This document shows positions 17,596-29,283 of a DNA stretch of 34,513 nucleotides, piece after piece; the first letter of the stretch is position 1, and each line of letters begins with the position of its first letter. The notes beneath the pieces are model-generated. The model searched no databases. It was not told the origin of the DNA and saw nothing but the letters and a program-made list of their open reading frames with translations. The translations under genes were made by a program, and so were the position numbers. This DNA comes from Evernia prunastri (Eukaryota; Ascomycota; Lecanoromycetes; Lecanorales; Parmeliaceae), in the NCBI GenBank assembly GCA_003184365.1, contig NKYR01000001.1, positions 698,029 through 732,541 on the forward strand. The letters are read 5' to 3'.

Positions 17596-20500
17596 GTCAT
17601 GCTTGACGTTTGGGAGGTCGAGAGGCCACGATTAAGAGGGATCACTCAGGCTCCTTGTCCTAGTTAAGTACTATGGTCTTTCTAGCTGTCATTATGCAGG
17701 CAGAACTCACTGGAAGCTTCCAAGCCATAGCGAGAACCAACAGGCATTAGCTTTGACTGGGAAGCGGCTATCTTCTGCGGGAATCTTTCAACTATCACAA
17801 CCTCCACTCATATTCACACCGGCGCCCAAAAGGCCATTTTCAGACAACCTCATATCTTCCTGTTTCTGAGACCTATGTCCCTTCCACATTATATCAGACA
17901 CTACTCTGACATCTTTAATATACAGGTATTTGCATGCTACATTTACGTAAGCTGCTCGGACTGTACGTGATGTTACTACACCCTATCAAACTTGGAGGTA
18001 TGCATCCCATCTTGCTTCACAGTAAGTCCTCGCCGCCTAGACAGCGTATAGTATTAACGTTATGATCCACAGAGGAGCTAACGTGGACTCTATTTCAAGG
18101 TATTGATACTGCGTAGTGGTTAAAGGTCACCAAGGGAGGCTGCGCTTGGGTCCGAAATCTCAACGCGGCTTCCAGAGATGCAGCTTGGATTTCGCAAATA
18201 CAACCACTCCAGTGATGCCCAGGGTTTATTAACCGAAAAAAGTCTGGTCAGCAGCATATTTTGATTCTTGCACGAATCCATTCACATTTCGAATGCAGCG
18301 AGATCTCTGACAACTACTTCAGAGACCTGCCAGACCCTCTCTACTAGCTTTATTGATCCGGTGAATTGGCTTGGAAGCTGGGTGGCGTGTTACGACATAC
18401 AGGCGTTGACACGAACAAAACGCCAATGCCACCTAGTCATCAACTGTGGTCGAGGCTGATGTCACAGCACGCAAAGCCATCAAGTATGTCCTCCGTGACA
18501 TCCTGGACAACAACGAGTTCATGACAAACTCACGACGGAGGAGTCTATCTTGAATATTTGCTTCATCCGGCGTACTGAATTCGGCTCTAGCATCCCGGCT
18601 TAACATTTCAGACATAGCCCTGAAAAATTTATCAAATGGGCTACGAAAGACTCACTAAGAGTTCCATCCAGAGATGATTCCTCTTTGAATCGCCAAACAT
18701 TGTACCGGTCTTCTGACTTGACCTTCTACATCGATATTTCACGCAGGAATCGTGAGCTCATTTCTACAAACCGAAAAAGAGACCCATCAGAGGCCGAAGT
18801 AAACCATATCAGTCTGTACCTTGGGCTCCGATCAACCTCGGTCAATCTCGGTCACACCTCAATACGCAATAGTTAAAAACTGACGGCAATCAGGCAACAA
18901 ACTGGATCAGAGAGTACAGGTCGGGCATAAATGCACAACAAGAGTAAACGGGATCTCCTTGACAATTTTCCCACAAGCCTATACGAGCACGCCGGCGCAG
19001 CCCGTTGGAACGCCGAGCATGGCCCGGGAGGGTTCTCTGACATTGACTGGGAAGAAGCGCAGAACTCTGCCATCGCAACTTTGCAGAAGCCCGCCGCAGA
19101 AAGATCATTCTTCTGAATTTCCGGAACCAACAAACAAGGGGGATGAAATTTCGCAGTGTCGCCTCACAGGATACCTTGAACTCACAAGCACCAACATGAA
19201 GATCTCTCACATGATGTCTAAAGGACTTAGCGGAAACCACGTCACTCCGTAGGGACTAAAGTTCCCCAAGCCGAAGTCACCGACGAGGACTTTTCGATGA
19301 AACATCGAGACCCCCAACGTACCACCATCCGCGCGATCTACAATGCAATCAATGGAGGTCGGAAAATCTTGAATGATCGCTCGTGAGAGCGAGCAAGTCA
19401 CACCACTTACGAGGTGTGGCCAATCGTGAACACATACCCCTCACATATGGTTTAAGACCCTAACGGTGGAGTTCACATAAGAGTTCTCGGAAAGCATTAC
19501 CGACCGTATACGGTGCTTCATAACATCTGGAAATACCAGCAAAGCTTCGCCGCACATGATCTCAGACACGGTGTAGAATTCATGTTACTCTTCGCACTTG
19601 CGTCAAAGCACCAGGTGGAGCTCGAGAGATGAGTCCACCCCGAGTGTCTCAACAATCTACAACTCACATTGCTTACATTCAGGTGATTCGGCGTCATCCG
19701 CTCACAGATGAAGTGTCCACTCGACATACACTATTTCTCGTGCAGCTTCGTTTTAGAATGCTCGAGGACAGAACGCCAGATCTCGGTATGATGGCTGATA
19801 CATGTCAGCTTCGAAGTCAGTAGGCTTCTCACCCTCAGCGCACCATCCCACCTGAGTCATTATGACGACTGCTCAATCAGCTTACAATAAGACAACCGAA
19901 CCGACATTCCAGAAGCTGGACATGATTCTCACAGTCGCGGCATCTTAAGGACAAGAACGACTCTGTGGCGTTAGGGTTTAACGATTACCCTGTCGTAGTG
20001 ACCAAAGATCGATTATCGCCACTGCTCGTAAAAGTCTGTCGAGAAATTGAGAGCGCCAGATGAGCGCACATCTCGTCAACTAGCAGTATGCTTACTCTAA
20101 TATCTTCTTATTTATCTTTCATTTGTCCACTGAGTTTCGGGCCTCGATAAGTCAATAATTTCTGTCAACGTAATCACAAAATTCTACAAGAGCGAAGATT
20201 GCTGCAGGGACCTTCAGTCAACCCTGGAACAGGCTCTATGGTTATGTTGCTCTCCATGGTATTCGGCCTTGCCTATACATATACATATACATTATCTTCG
20301 TCACTCCAAATTCAACTTATTCTTCTGACTTTCCATTCAGAAAGAGTACATTTTCGACGATTTGTCCCTTACCGTGACAGAACATTTGAACTACACTTTT
20401 GTAACCAAAAGACCAGCGGACTGTATGGAAGTACTGTTAAAGGCCTAGTCAACGTGGTATGTCAATTAATAGTCGAGCACCTGAATAGCTACCAGGGTTT

Positions 20501-23500
20501 TGACGATACCGGCGACGATGGAGCGCTGCATGTCCTTTCGAGAATGATCCACTCAGGCAAAGAAAAGTAGATAGACATCATTGAGCACACAGAGCTCTTG
20601 ACTATCGGATGACTCTGATGTCTACCGCCGACAAGGACCTCCAGATGATGGATCTTAAACATCGACTATTGCCGAACCTAAACCATCTCAACCAAATCGC
20701 TTTGCACCATTGGTAGCACATCAAGGCGAATTATGTGCGCGATCTACGATATGACTTCAGACATACATGGAGCGACCACCCGGCATGATCGGTTTGTCAT
20801 CGAATTATCATTAGCATGTGAAAGGATTACCTAGGCGTCCATATATATCTATCTAATTTTTCGGCGATGGACTCATTTTGATGGGAAAGTCTATTCATCA
20901 GCAGATACATTTGCGCAGCATCAGACAGTTTGTTGCTCAATTTGGAATCCCAGTGCAATTCAAAATGCCCTGATAAAGCTATGAAGGCATTGCTTCTCCA
21001 GAAAATAGTCATTCGCTATTTATTATTGTTTAGTCATTAATTTCTTTTCGAACAAATTGACGAGAAAGTGTTTTACTAATATAGCATAAAGCAACGGAAT
21101 GATACCATTATCGCAGACTGATATTCTGGCCGGATTCAGTGCGGGTCAGGCCCTCTGTATCGCCCATCTCTTGACCAGAAGGGGCTTCGATACAGAGTCT
21201 TCCCACCGCTGCTGCTGCTTCCGATGCTCCGGCCGTCGCCGTCGGCGTCGTAGTCCCTGCCCCTGCTGGTAAGCATTCGAGACTGCTCGAGAAAGTGCTT
21301 AGCTAATGAGGATAATAGCTCCGCCGCCATCGCCCCTGGTACTTATTGATTGCAGAAGCTTTGAAAAGGTTGCGCTAACGCATGAGTAAAGTCTGGTGAT
21401 TGTATTGTGTGCGCGATCGTGCTGCTGTGTGTGCTTTGCCGGCTGCTGGCTCGCGTCAGCGAAAGTGTGGCAGGTGCTCCCATCGGGGTCACCCGTGCGT
21501 GCCCGACCCCCCATTCGAATGCATTAAGTAAGTGTCTTTTAGCGCCAACTCAGCTTGTTGAATTGGTGCTTTCGCCGGGGAGAAAAGTATTCAGAGAATC
21601 TCCTTGAGTCCTTAGAGCTTACGAGAAGATCGTTCAGGGGGCAGGATGCGCCATCACTACTCTATATCCGGAATTCATGATAACTCTTTCTCGATCATAG
21701 AGGCCTCTCCATCAATATCGAAGACTCGAGAATCAGACTGATTGAAGCACCATGAAGTAGGGTCGCGACGTCAGAGAAAGACCTTGGTGGACTCTAAGTT
21801 CATCAAAAGACGTCGGGATACTCCCAAGGCTACGGGCATAAACATCACTAGACCTACTGGAAGGAGAAGGCAATGAACTTTAATAGACTGATTGAAGAAG
21901 AGTAGGGTAGACAGACGGTTGGAACAGCAGGTAGTGGCCCGTCCAGCTCGCTCGGACAGACTCAAGGACATCGATACTATCGCCTCGCTGTTGAATCCCT
22001 CAAGGGATTAACCCTGCGAAGGCGATCGGGGTGGACGGACATGGTCGCGTCCTGGAGTAGGTGCATCAGTGTGAACAGCTTTTAGGACTCGGTTGCCTTG
22101 CATGATTTGCATGATTAAGCACATGAATATTTACGCGGTCGCGAACCAGCTTCTGCAATTTCGCTTATGTTCATGAACCATGACTGATGAAGCAGATCAA
22201 TTTATCGCGGCGGAGATTACTCTTATGATACGTACAGATCCATCTTCTTTGTGATCCTCAGAGGCCAGGATGAAAATTCTACGTTAGTGAGAACAATCCT
22301 TACTAGTTAGCTGTACGGAAGAGACCACAATACCCGCTCTACCACAGCTCAGGACTCGAAGAATTCCTATCACGAGTGATAAAATGTTCCAGGATACCGG
22401 CCAAGACGAGATCCAAGCCATGCCTTCGGTGGACAGAAGGATCCCACAGGATGACAAATACTTCTGCGACGAGCCTCTACCAGGGGCAGAGTGGAACTCA
22501 GTATCAAGCTCCACCGACAGAGAGCTTCTTTCACCAGATGGCGTGATTCCCTCAAATCCTATTTCTGGGAAGAGTCTCCAGCTTTGCTGAAAAGTACGGT
22601 CACAGAGTTTCGCCGTAGCCCACGCTGCTGTCACCGAAAATTTTCATCATACTCGGGATCTCCTGTTTGCAGAAACCTTCAGTAGAACTCAGCAATCTCA
22701 TTTTATCTTTCCGTGTTTCTTCTTCCATTATCGAAGTAAGTACGGCTATTACAGAATGAAATTTACTGGAAGAAACTGTATATCATTATCAGCTAGAATT
22801 TTCGAACCTCCCTCGAATTTCACTTGGTCTTGAATTATCAGGCTCGAAGCCATCAGTAAATCTGTCTATGAGGATGCTTCTCCCGATCAGTCTGAAGTAT
22901 CAGCTTATAATACTCCCGTGCCTAACCACTACACCTAAGTTACCACATCTCGCTCAGTTTTTGATGTCTATGACATGTTCTCGAGAATAACCGGAATTTA
23001 GAATAACCGGAATTTCCGTAGCCAAATGACTTGGAAAACTAGACTTTCACGAAGGAATACCTGGATATCAATAATCACCTCTTCGCGGATATGTATCTTA
23101 AATATCTGAATCTGCTTTTCATAGAGGATGTCTTAGTCTAGTCCGATCATTCCTTGGAAAAAATGCCTTGGTTTACAGCTCTGTCTCAGCTCTCAACCGG
23201 CAGAAGGTCGTGATGAAGGAAAAGCTGAGAGCTGCCGAAGGAAAGATCGTGGCCATGGCTGCGGCTCTGAAACAGATTGACAGCATGATTCAACCAATGC
23301 TTGCGCAATATGAGACGGCGATACGGCTGGTGAGGATAGCCGCGAGCCGTCGCTCTGTCTCAACACATATATTCTCCGTGGCGATACGTCTTCTTACGAA
23401 AATAGGAGTCAATGCTTCTCAGTACACAGTAACTTAGTTCAGAGCTATATCATGCGAACAATTGTCTAGAAAGACCATGAAAGCTTTTCTTATACTGTTT

Positions 23501-25278
23501 GCAGAGAATGTCATTGCTTCACAAAGGATGTATGGGCACATTTTGAAGGTTACTAGAAGTGACTCAACGGAAGGACATTTATCTCCGAACAGCCATTCGA
23601 ACGAGCTTTTCTAGAGAAGAAAGAATGAGATCGTAAGCTACGAGCACATTCAGAGGACGATTCGGAACTGGGAGAATGAGAGAAGGGACTGTAACGGAGG
23701 GGCAAAAGAGCAAATAAAGAGACTGAAGCACGGCTACACGGCATTGCTGGTAATAGTTCCGGAAAGAGCAGACTTTGCGGAAGACTCCGACTGTCTCTAG
23801 AGGACAAGACTGAACTTCTACTTCATGGAGAAAGTCTGTTCGAATCTCTCGTCGAGCGTCTCGTACTCAAGGAAGGAAGATGCATTCACTTGATGGCGGA
23901 ATGACATTGCTTGATAGATGCTATAATGCCACACACGTAGTACTTGTGGTGATTGTGGGTCAAGTAGAACTGCAAGCGACTTGTTATTGATATACTTTGT
24001 GGCAGAAACATATTCGTCTTGGATGAGGTCAAGATGACGAGGGAATCTTGAAGATCTGGTGGCCAAGGAGTTGAAAACGCCCAAGTGTTGAATACCGGAC
24101 CAGATTATGCAATCCCAAACAGACATCGACGAAACATATGTAAAGGCGAGCCATCATACCGGTCGACCATGCCAACTTTCGAGAGAAGCGTCTAGCGAAG
24201 AAATGGCAAACTCCTCATGACCACAGGAGTACTCCAGAGCAGCATGCTCATGGAGAAGAGAGGCCGAGGCGCTGGCCGGCACTCGTTGTCTCCAAAGGCT
24301 TAGTTCAAGTAACCAAGGATCAAGGGAAAGCTGCCTTAACCTTTGTCGGAGGACGGTTGCATTACTCGACCATCTTCGGACAGTATCAAATGCATGGAAA
24401 GAAGGCGAAGACCCCAATTCGGAGAGATTAGTCTTTATACTACTTTGGAAATGGCGTCAAAAACGAATTTGTTCTTGGATAAGAAGCATAAAGAAGTTAT
24501 TAAGCGTGAGATCGATATCGAAGAAATTACCTCTTTCTCAAAGACGGCGCTTAATTCTATGGAAGATAGTCGTGCCCTCCAAGCACTTGCCTCGTGCCTC
24601 GGCAAACGAAAATAAGCAGCCCGCTGCACCGTTCACAGCTTGGAAATAGTCAGGGAGATCAAAACAAAACAAGTAGGCTAGTGGGGAAACGGCGAAGGCA
24701 TTGTCCAAGGCTGGACTGAAGGATGTTTTTGTCGGTAGCGCCGAATCCTGGCAAGCGAAAGAATCAGCAGTGATGATTGTAATTTCCGTCTGTGCCGATA
24801 ACGACCATGACGATCTCGGCTTTCTCATCAAGAAGGATAAAAGTCGTTCTTACTCGACAACAGCAACGTATTTTCATGGTCGGTGATATGACTTTGCTGT
24901 GATACTACCCACTTTGCTGCCGTCTCCGTGGCCGACATCAAGAACGAGATGTGATATTCTACAGCAGTCACTGCAACAAGTGGAGTTCATTGTGATAGCA
25001 GCAGTCCGTCAAATCGCCTTAATCGCTCTCAGGGCCCTGGGGAGGAGATCGTTCCCGCGTAAGCGAGCCGCGGCCGTCACCGTTGGTAGAGTCAGAAAAA
25101 TGGCGATGCGTGAGAATCTTGAAAGAAACAAAGCGGGTGGGAGGGCGCTGCCCCAGATGTGTTGACAGGAGATGGCGAATAGGGGGGGGTGAAGGGCGTG
25201 TAGGGGGGATGAGATAGAGAAGGATACCCCTGAGGGCCAAACGGGGGGGGGGGGGGCAGCTGATCGGTTATCCTTAGT
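17596..25278. other. Long region without a recognisable gene
   Basis: About 7.7 kb of ordinary base composition, unlike the RIP-like ends of the window, holds many open frames of 60-123 codons on both strands. None shows a known domain, and their number and length are about what chance gives in six frames. The longest is at 20199-20570 (+, 123 codons); a helical, basic frame at 23168-23437 (+, 89 codons) is the most protein-like. Small repeats include three ATACAT units near 20275, a doubled GAATAACCGGAATTT at 22985-23015 and a 14-base G run at 25243-25256. This could be diverged gene remnants or simply intergenic DNA. Confidence 0.5.
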
Positions 25279-25461
25279 CTAGCTCGACTGATAGAGCGGG
25301 AAGGAGAGAAGGCGAAACTCCCCCCAAAAAAAAAGGGGGGGGGGTTCTTTGCTCATAAGGTGGCTACAAGTTTCTGCTCTGTCAAAGTACCAACTACTCA
25401 AGGTAAGCGGAGCCGCAGCAGCGAGTCCCAACAGGGAAGAAAGGAAGATCTTCGAGTGCAT
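25279..25461 (-). CDS. Secreted-protein-like N-terminus, interrupted
   Basis: The minus-strand frame starts MHSKIFLSSLLGLAAAAPL, a good fungal signal peptide with cleavage after the alanine run. The remaining 40 residues look unrelated to a known mature protein. The frame runs across consecutive homopolymers (6 C, 9 A, 10 G at 25320-25344), where sequence errors are likely, and a 14-base G run lies further on at 25243-25256. A real gene could continue in another frame or through an intron; none could be fixed. It may be a broken gene. Confidence 0.3.
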   Translation of the reverse strand: MHSKIFLSSLLGLAAAAPLTLSSWYFDRAETCSHLMSKEPPPLFFWGEFRLLSFPLYQSS

Positions 25462-25674
25462 CCTGTCAAAGGGGTCGAGAGCATGAAGACCGTGTTAAGG
25501 ACAGATAGTGTATCTGGGTGCCAGAATCAGAATTCGAGAGGATGGTAGCAGACAAGACGCGAGGAAAAACAAACTTGAACGGAGATTCCTGTCGAAAGTC
25601 GGATCAATGACCCAAAGCGGGCTGTGGTTGCTCGCATCTCTCTCTCTCTCTCTCGTGGTCTTTGAGTCCCGCCA

Positions 25675-26277
25675 ATGGTGCGATGCGAGTTATTTCTGGT
25701 CGAGAGACCGGCTGCGAATAGCCGGAAGGACGGACAAATGCTGGGCGGAACGGCCCTTTCTGTGCGCTCGCTATCTATCGAAGATCCTTTCACTAAGGAC
25801 ATAAGTCTGCCGCTCCAGGACAAGGTGAACAAGCGTCTGCTGCCAGAGCAGACACTAAAAGTGATGGATTTCAACGAGGATTGTGACATGGACGAGGAGC
25901 TGTATGATGATATCGAGGAAGGCGGTAGCGTTGAGAAAATGCAACTCAACTTCTTGAATCTGAAAGTCGAGGATGGAAGAGGGTCTTTTTTCTCGAGAAC
26001 CAAGGGATCTTTTAAAAATCGAAAAACCTTTCGGCAAAATGTGTTGGAGCAACGTCAAAGATGCGGAGCTGAGAGATTTTCTAATCCAGAGAGATTAGAA
26101 CGCCATCGAGAGCACCCGGGAAGAAAATCAGGCATCTGGGAACATGGGAGGATCTTGACACTCCGAGAGCATTCCCTGATTGCGCCGGATTCATATGTAA
26201 CTCTCGCTATTCCCATTATTGGAAGAAAGCGGACGACGGAACGAAAGGCACTGGAAATGTACAAGCGGGTAAGCTGA
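25675..26277 (+). CDS. Hypothetical protein, 200 residues, unknown
   Basis: This is the longest uninterrupted frame of the 17-29 kb region. The product begins MVRCELFLVERPAANSRKDG, has an acidic patch (DFNEDCDMDEELYDDIEEG, about residues 65-83) and then a basic half rich in Arg and Lys. No signal peptide, membrane helix or known domain is visible. A TCTC repeat lies just upstream (about 25638-25655). A frame of 200 codons is longer than chance usually gives here, but a 158-codon frame overlaps it on the opposite strand (25527-26003). It could be an exon of a larger gene. Confidence 0.3.
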   Translation: MVRCELFLVERPAANSRKDGQMLGGTALSVRSLSIEDPFTKDISLPLQDKVNKRLLPEQTLKVMDFNEDCDMDEELYDDIEEGGSVEKMQLNFLNLKVEDGRGSFFSRTKGSFKNRKTFRQNVLEQRQRCGAERFSNPERLERHREHPGRKSGIWEHGRILTLREHSLIAPDSYVTLAIPIIGRKRTTERKALEMYKRVS

Positions 26278-26987
26278 ACATCTGCATATATTGTTGATTT
26301 TCAGATTGCAGATTCTATGTATCTAGACCGGTCTTCTGCTCTTGCCTTTTCCTGTATACCTGTGATAAGTGGGACTTATCTACCATTTGGTTTCGATGCG
26401 TATTCCTAAAGTCATATGGTCATGCCGCAAGCATGAAGAGGTCTACAGAAATGAATATGAGGGGGGCGTAAGACAGTTGTGCATTCACAACAGAGAGAAA
26501 GCCAGAGATTGAGTTGATGATAGCTGTTTCACCACTATGCATAATGGCTCAACAGACGGCGACTAGTCGTACAGGTCTTTTTCTCGTGAGATATCAGAGC
26601 TCGAACAGATTCCAATAATCATTCGAGAAAATTCTCTAAATCCCTCACGACGAATTTCCATCATGCCTTTCTTGTAAAGTACCGCTGTCCGGGCTGGTAA
26701 GCGCACTAGATACCATTGCAGCCTAGTCTTCTGACACAGAATAACTCCGCTGTCCCTACTCATCTGTTATTGACCCTCCGCTACTAACGGCCCTATACGG
26801 CCTCAGCTTTAGCGCATGGTTTTCTGATTACCTTCGGTGGACGCCTAGCGTTCATGGCCTAGCATTCGGCGGTAGCAAGCGCCACCACCAAGCCAGCTCG
26901 GGATGCCGCTATTTCAGTTGGTGGTACCACAGTGGACGTCAACGCCTAACTTGTGTGCTGCTAGATGTAATAATGTCGGAGCATGAT
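26278..26987. other. Gene-free stretch
   Basis: About 0.7 kb with no recognisable gene. The part next to 26988 should hold the 3' UTR of the minus-strand secreted-protein gene. Confidence 0.5.
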
Positions 26988-27587
26988 TCACCGATTAGAG
27001 ACCAATCCGCCTGCGACAAGGGTGCCCCCAAAATCATCGTCCAAGACGTAAAAGTCCAAATCCACATATCCGTACTTCGTCATGAAATCCGTGATGCCCC
27101 TGATCGCAGCGCCCCATTTCACCCAGGTGATCCCGTGGCGCCCGTTCGGGTACAGGTCGAGACGGACCGTCGCCGAAGACGTCCTGAGCCGGCTCGGTTC
27201 CACGGCCGTGTCGGGGGAGGCGGAGTGCAGGTTCACGTCGTTGGCGGCCTTGAGGAGGCAGAGCAGCACGTTGGAGAGGGGAATCCGGTGACCGAATTCT
27301 TGGAATTTGATCTTGAGGGAGGAGTGCGGGACGGTGTAGATGTATGGTTGTGGTGGGAGGGGGCTGGTGGGGGATTGATTTTGAGTGCGGTGGACTAAGG
27401 TGGTGATGGGGGATCGGACTTACTTCCGCGGACTTGCTAGCGTTAGGTTGAGAGTGGGATTATCGGCGAAGTTGGAGACGGGTAGGGGCGCTGTTGTGGA
27501 AATGTTGCGTGCTATCGGAGGTGCTGCGAGACAGAAGACACATAGCTGCAGAAGTACAGCGAGACTGCATGCTTGATAGACTGTCAT
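26988..27587 (-). CDS. Small secreted protein of unknown function
   Basis: Two exons (minus), 27424-27587 and 26988-27363, are joined across a 60-bp intron (GTAAGT...CACCAG) to give 179 residues. The start at 27587 places a signal peptide at the very N-terminus (MTVYQACSLAVLLQLCVFCLA, cleavage near APP); an in-frame ATG at 27611 would add eight residues. The mature part has potential N-glycosylation sites (RNIS, LNLT), a FQEFGHRIPLSNVLLCLLKAA helix block, a TVRLDLYPNGRHGITWVKWG block and a closing segment GITDFMTKYGYVDLDFYVLDD. This order resembles an uncharacterised secreted family common in lichen and plant-associated ascomycetes, judged from memory only. No catalytic motif is seen. Codon use is strongly C/G-ending, which supports real coding. 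Confidence 0.7.
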
Positions 27588-27611
27588 CGTGAAACCAGTC
27601 AGTTGTGACAT

Positions 27612-28248
27612 AGTCGGGGATCGTCGTGTGGGAAAGTTTGCACTACCATGGGGACTTTTTTCCTTATACCGCAGAAACCTTTATGCTTTTGGACATCTGT
27701 CGGCTATGATAGTTGGCACAAGCGCATTTGCGATGCTTGACGCAATGACCCTACCGGATCCAATTTGGTTGTTGAAGAACCTGGAGTTTCAATCCCAGTC
27801 GCACAGTAATAGGCTGTCGGTCCTATCGACGTACAGTAATAGTGGACCTGAGTTGGCTATTCGACGATGGTCATAGCGTGACAGTATGTACACCAATGAG
27901 ACTGCTGTCGCGGCGCTGCTCTAGGTGATATCGGCCTCCTGCATGCGGTATTGCCGCAAGAATCCACCTCCTCGTGCTTTTCGTATGCAGGAGACTGCGA
28001 AATGGAAATGCGGTCGTACTTTCGCATGCCTCTCCATGGGCGCTGAGCTCCGGCTATGTGACTCTGAGCGCGAGCACCCTGATGCTATTTATGTAATGAT
28101 CCAATCGAATGACATATGCTCAACTCAGGGGATCTTCCATGGGGTGAACGGAGATTTCCTCGTTTGTGAAGAATCTACTGCATTCTAGAAGCCTTGGACA
28201 TTCCCCACGACGAGGTGTCCGAAGCCGTACAAATAGCATATGTGGTCA
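27612..28248. other. Gene-free stretch upstream of the secreted-protein gene
   Basis: This should hold the promoter of the minus-strand gene starting at 27587. Frames at 27589-27876 and 27925-28188 (+) lack any family feature. Confidence 0.45.
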
Positions 28249-28467
28249 TCACCTGTCAGTGGCTGCGGGAGTAGTAGACGAAGTCACATCATCGGAGGTG
28301 ATCAGGCTTCTGGCAGGTGCTTCGGGCTTTTGCATGTAGATTTTCTTGTCGTAGGTGTTGGTAGAAGGCGATGCAAATGAAGGGGGTTTGAATGAGGTAT
28401 ATTTTTCCAAGGAATCGAGTGCAACGTCCCGTTCATCGTGCTTCGCATGAAGCGTCCAATTTACCAT
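28249..28467 (-). CDS. Possible small protein or terminal exon, unknown
   Basis: A 72-codon frame begins MVNWTLHAKHDERDVALDSL and ends in a Ser/Thr-rich tail (TSDDVTSSTTPAATDR). It could be a single-exon small gene or the last exon of one reading from the right; no upstream exon was found. There is no signal peptide, membrane helix or known domain. It is weakly supported. Confidence 0.2.
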   Translation of the reverse strand: MVNWTLHAKHDERDVALDSLEKYTSFKPPSFASPSTNTYDKKIYMQKPEAPARSLITSDDVTSSTTPAATDR

Positions 28468-29283
28468 TCAGTATCCTACCCGCACCTGGCGTGCTCTGCA
28501 GACGAGCAGAACACTAGGACCTCGTTGCGAGGAAATGGAACTGTGAGCCATAGGCACAGGGTTTCACCGGAGAAGAAAGAGAGAGAGAGACTTCACTGCG
28601 TATCACGATCCACGCTGCTAGTTAGTCTCGGTCCTCTTGATGACGGCCAGTGGCTGGCAAGACGATTTGTACATAGTAGCCCGATTCTTAGTAGCAGGTC
28701 CATTTTGGTTTTGCCGTCCCACGGGGTCTGAGTCTAGACACATAGTTCTCCGTGGAGGTGGAGGTGAAAGGCCTCGGACTACTGCTCAAGGAGACCCCCA
28801 GTCGAAGTGTGGCGATAGTGGCTTGGCAAACATTAGGGTTCTGATTGAACTCCCCAGCCGCCCCGTTGGGCTGTTGCGCAACGCACCTAATCTTGAATCC
28901 TTGATCTTCAATCTTTGATCTTGATCTTATATGCCAGATGATTGGGTACAACGGTACATTATACTCATGTCCGAGCATGCCCGCTGTGCCGACTTAAGCG
29001 TTCCATAGGCAGCGAATCAAAGCCACGACATTAAGCTTACCTCAAACTACTTACGCGACACTAGATCCCCCCCACGATTGGAAGAATCTCATAGCGCAAC
29101 CAGAGTCAGACTATCGATTTTCCAATGCAGCCCAGAACAGTGGTCACCACCTCACCAAACCCCAAGACATTGCACCGTATTATGGAAGAATGGAGCACGT
29201 CACTACCCTATCTATTACTACTTACACATTGAACAAAGGTAACAACATAGGTACTTTTCACGCTGTCCTGCCCATCCAAACAA
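28468..29283. other. Gene-free stretch
   Basis: About 0.8 kb without a recognised gene. The end near 29284 should contain the hydrophobin 3' UTR. Confidence 0.5.

Noticed and set aside
18107..18170. tRNA-like segment with D-arm-like (GTGG-TTAAAGG-TCAC) and T-arm-like (TTGGG...CTCAA) hairpins
   Set aside because: Total length is about 64 nt, the T-loop has eight bases, the acceptor stem pairs at only about five of seven positions and no proper anticodon arm fits. At most it is a decayed tRNA-like relic.
18931..20570. Plus-strand frame that seemed to read as one long gene broken only by stop codons
   Set aside because: I counted about 22 stops in roughly 540 codons, which is close to the random expectation (about 25). 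Apparent coding islands are therefore not evidence of a pseudogene.
23746..23769. Walker-A-like AGNSSGKS in the plus frame, suggesting a NACHT or ATPase gene
   Set aside because: No Walker B, no flanking NTPase sequence and the frame is short. The motif is expected by chance in this amount of DNA.
25527..26003. 158-codon minus-strand frame
   Set aside because: It overlaps the longer plus-strand 200-codon frame, is Ser/Arg-rich low complexity and includes the translated TCTC repeat; probably a shadow.
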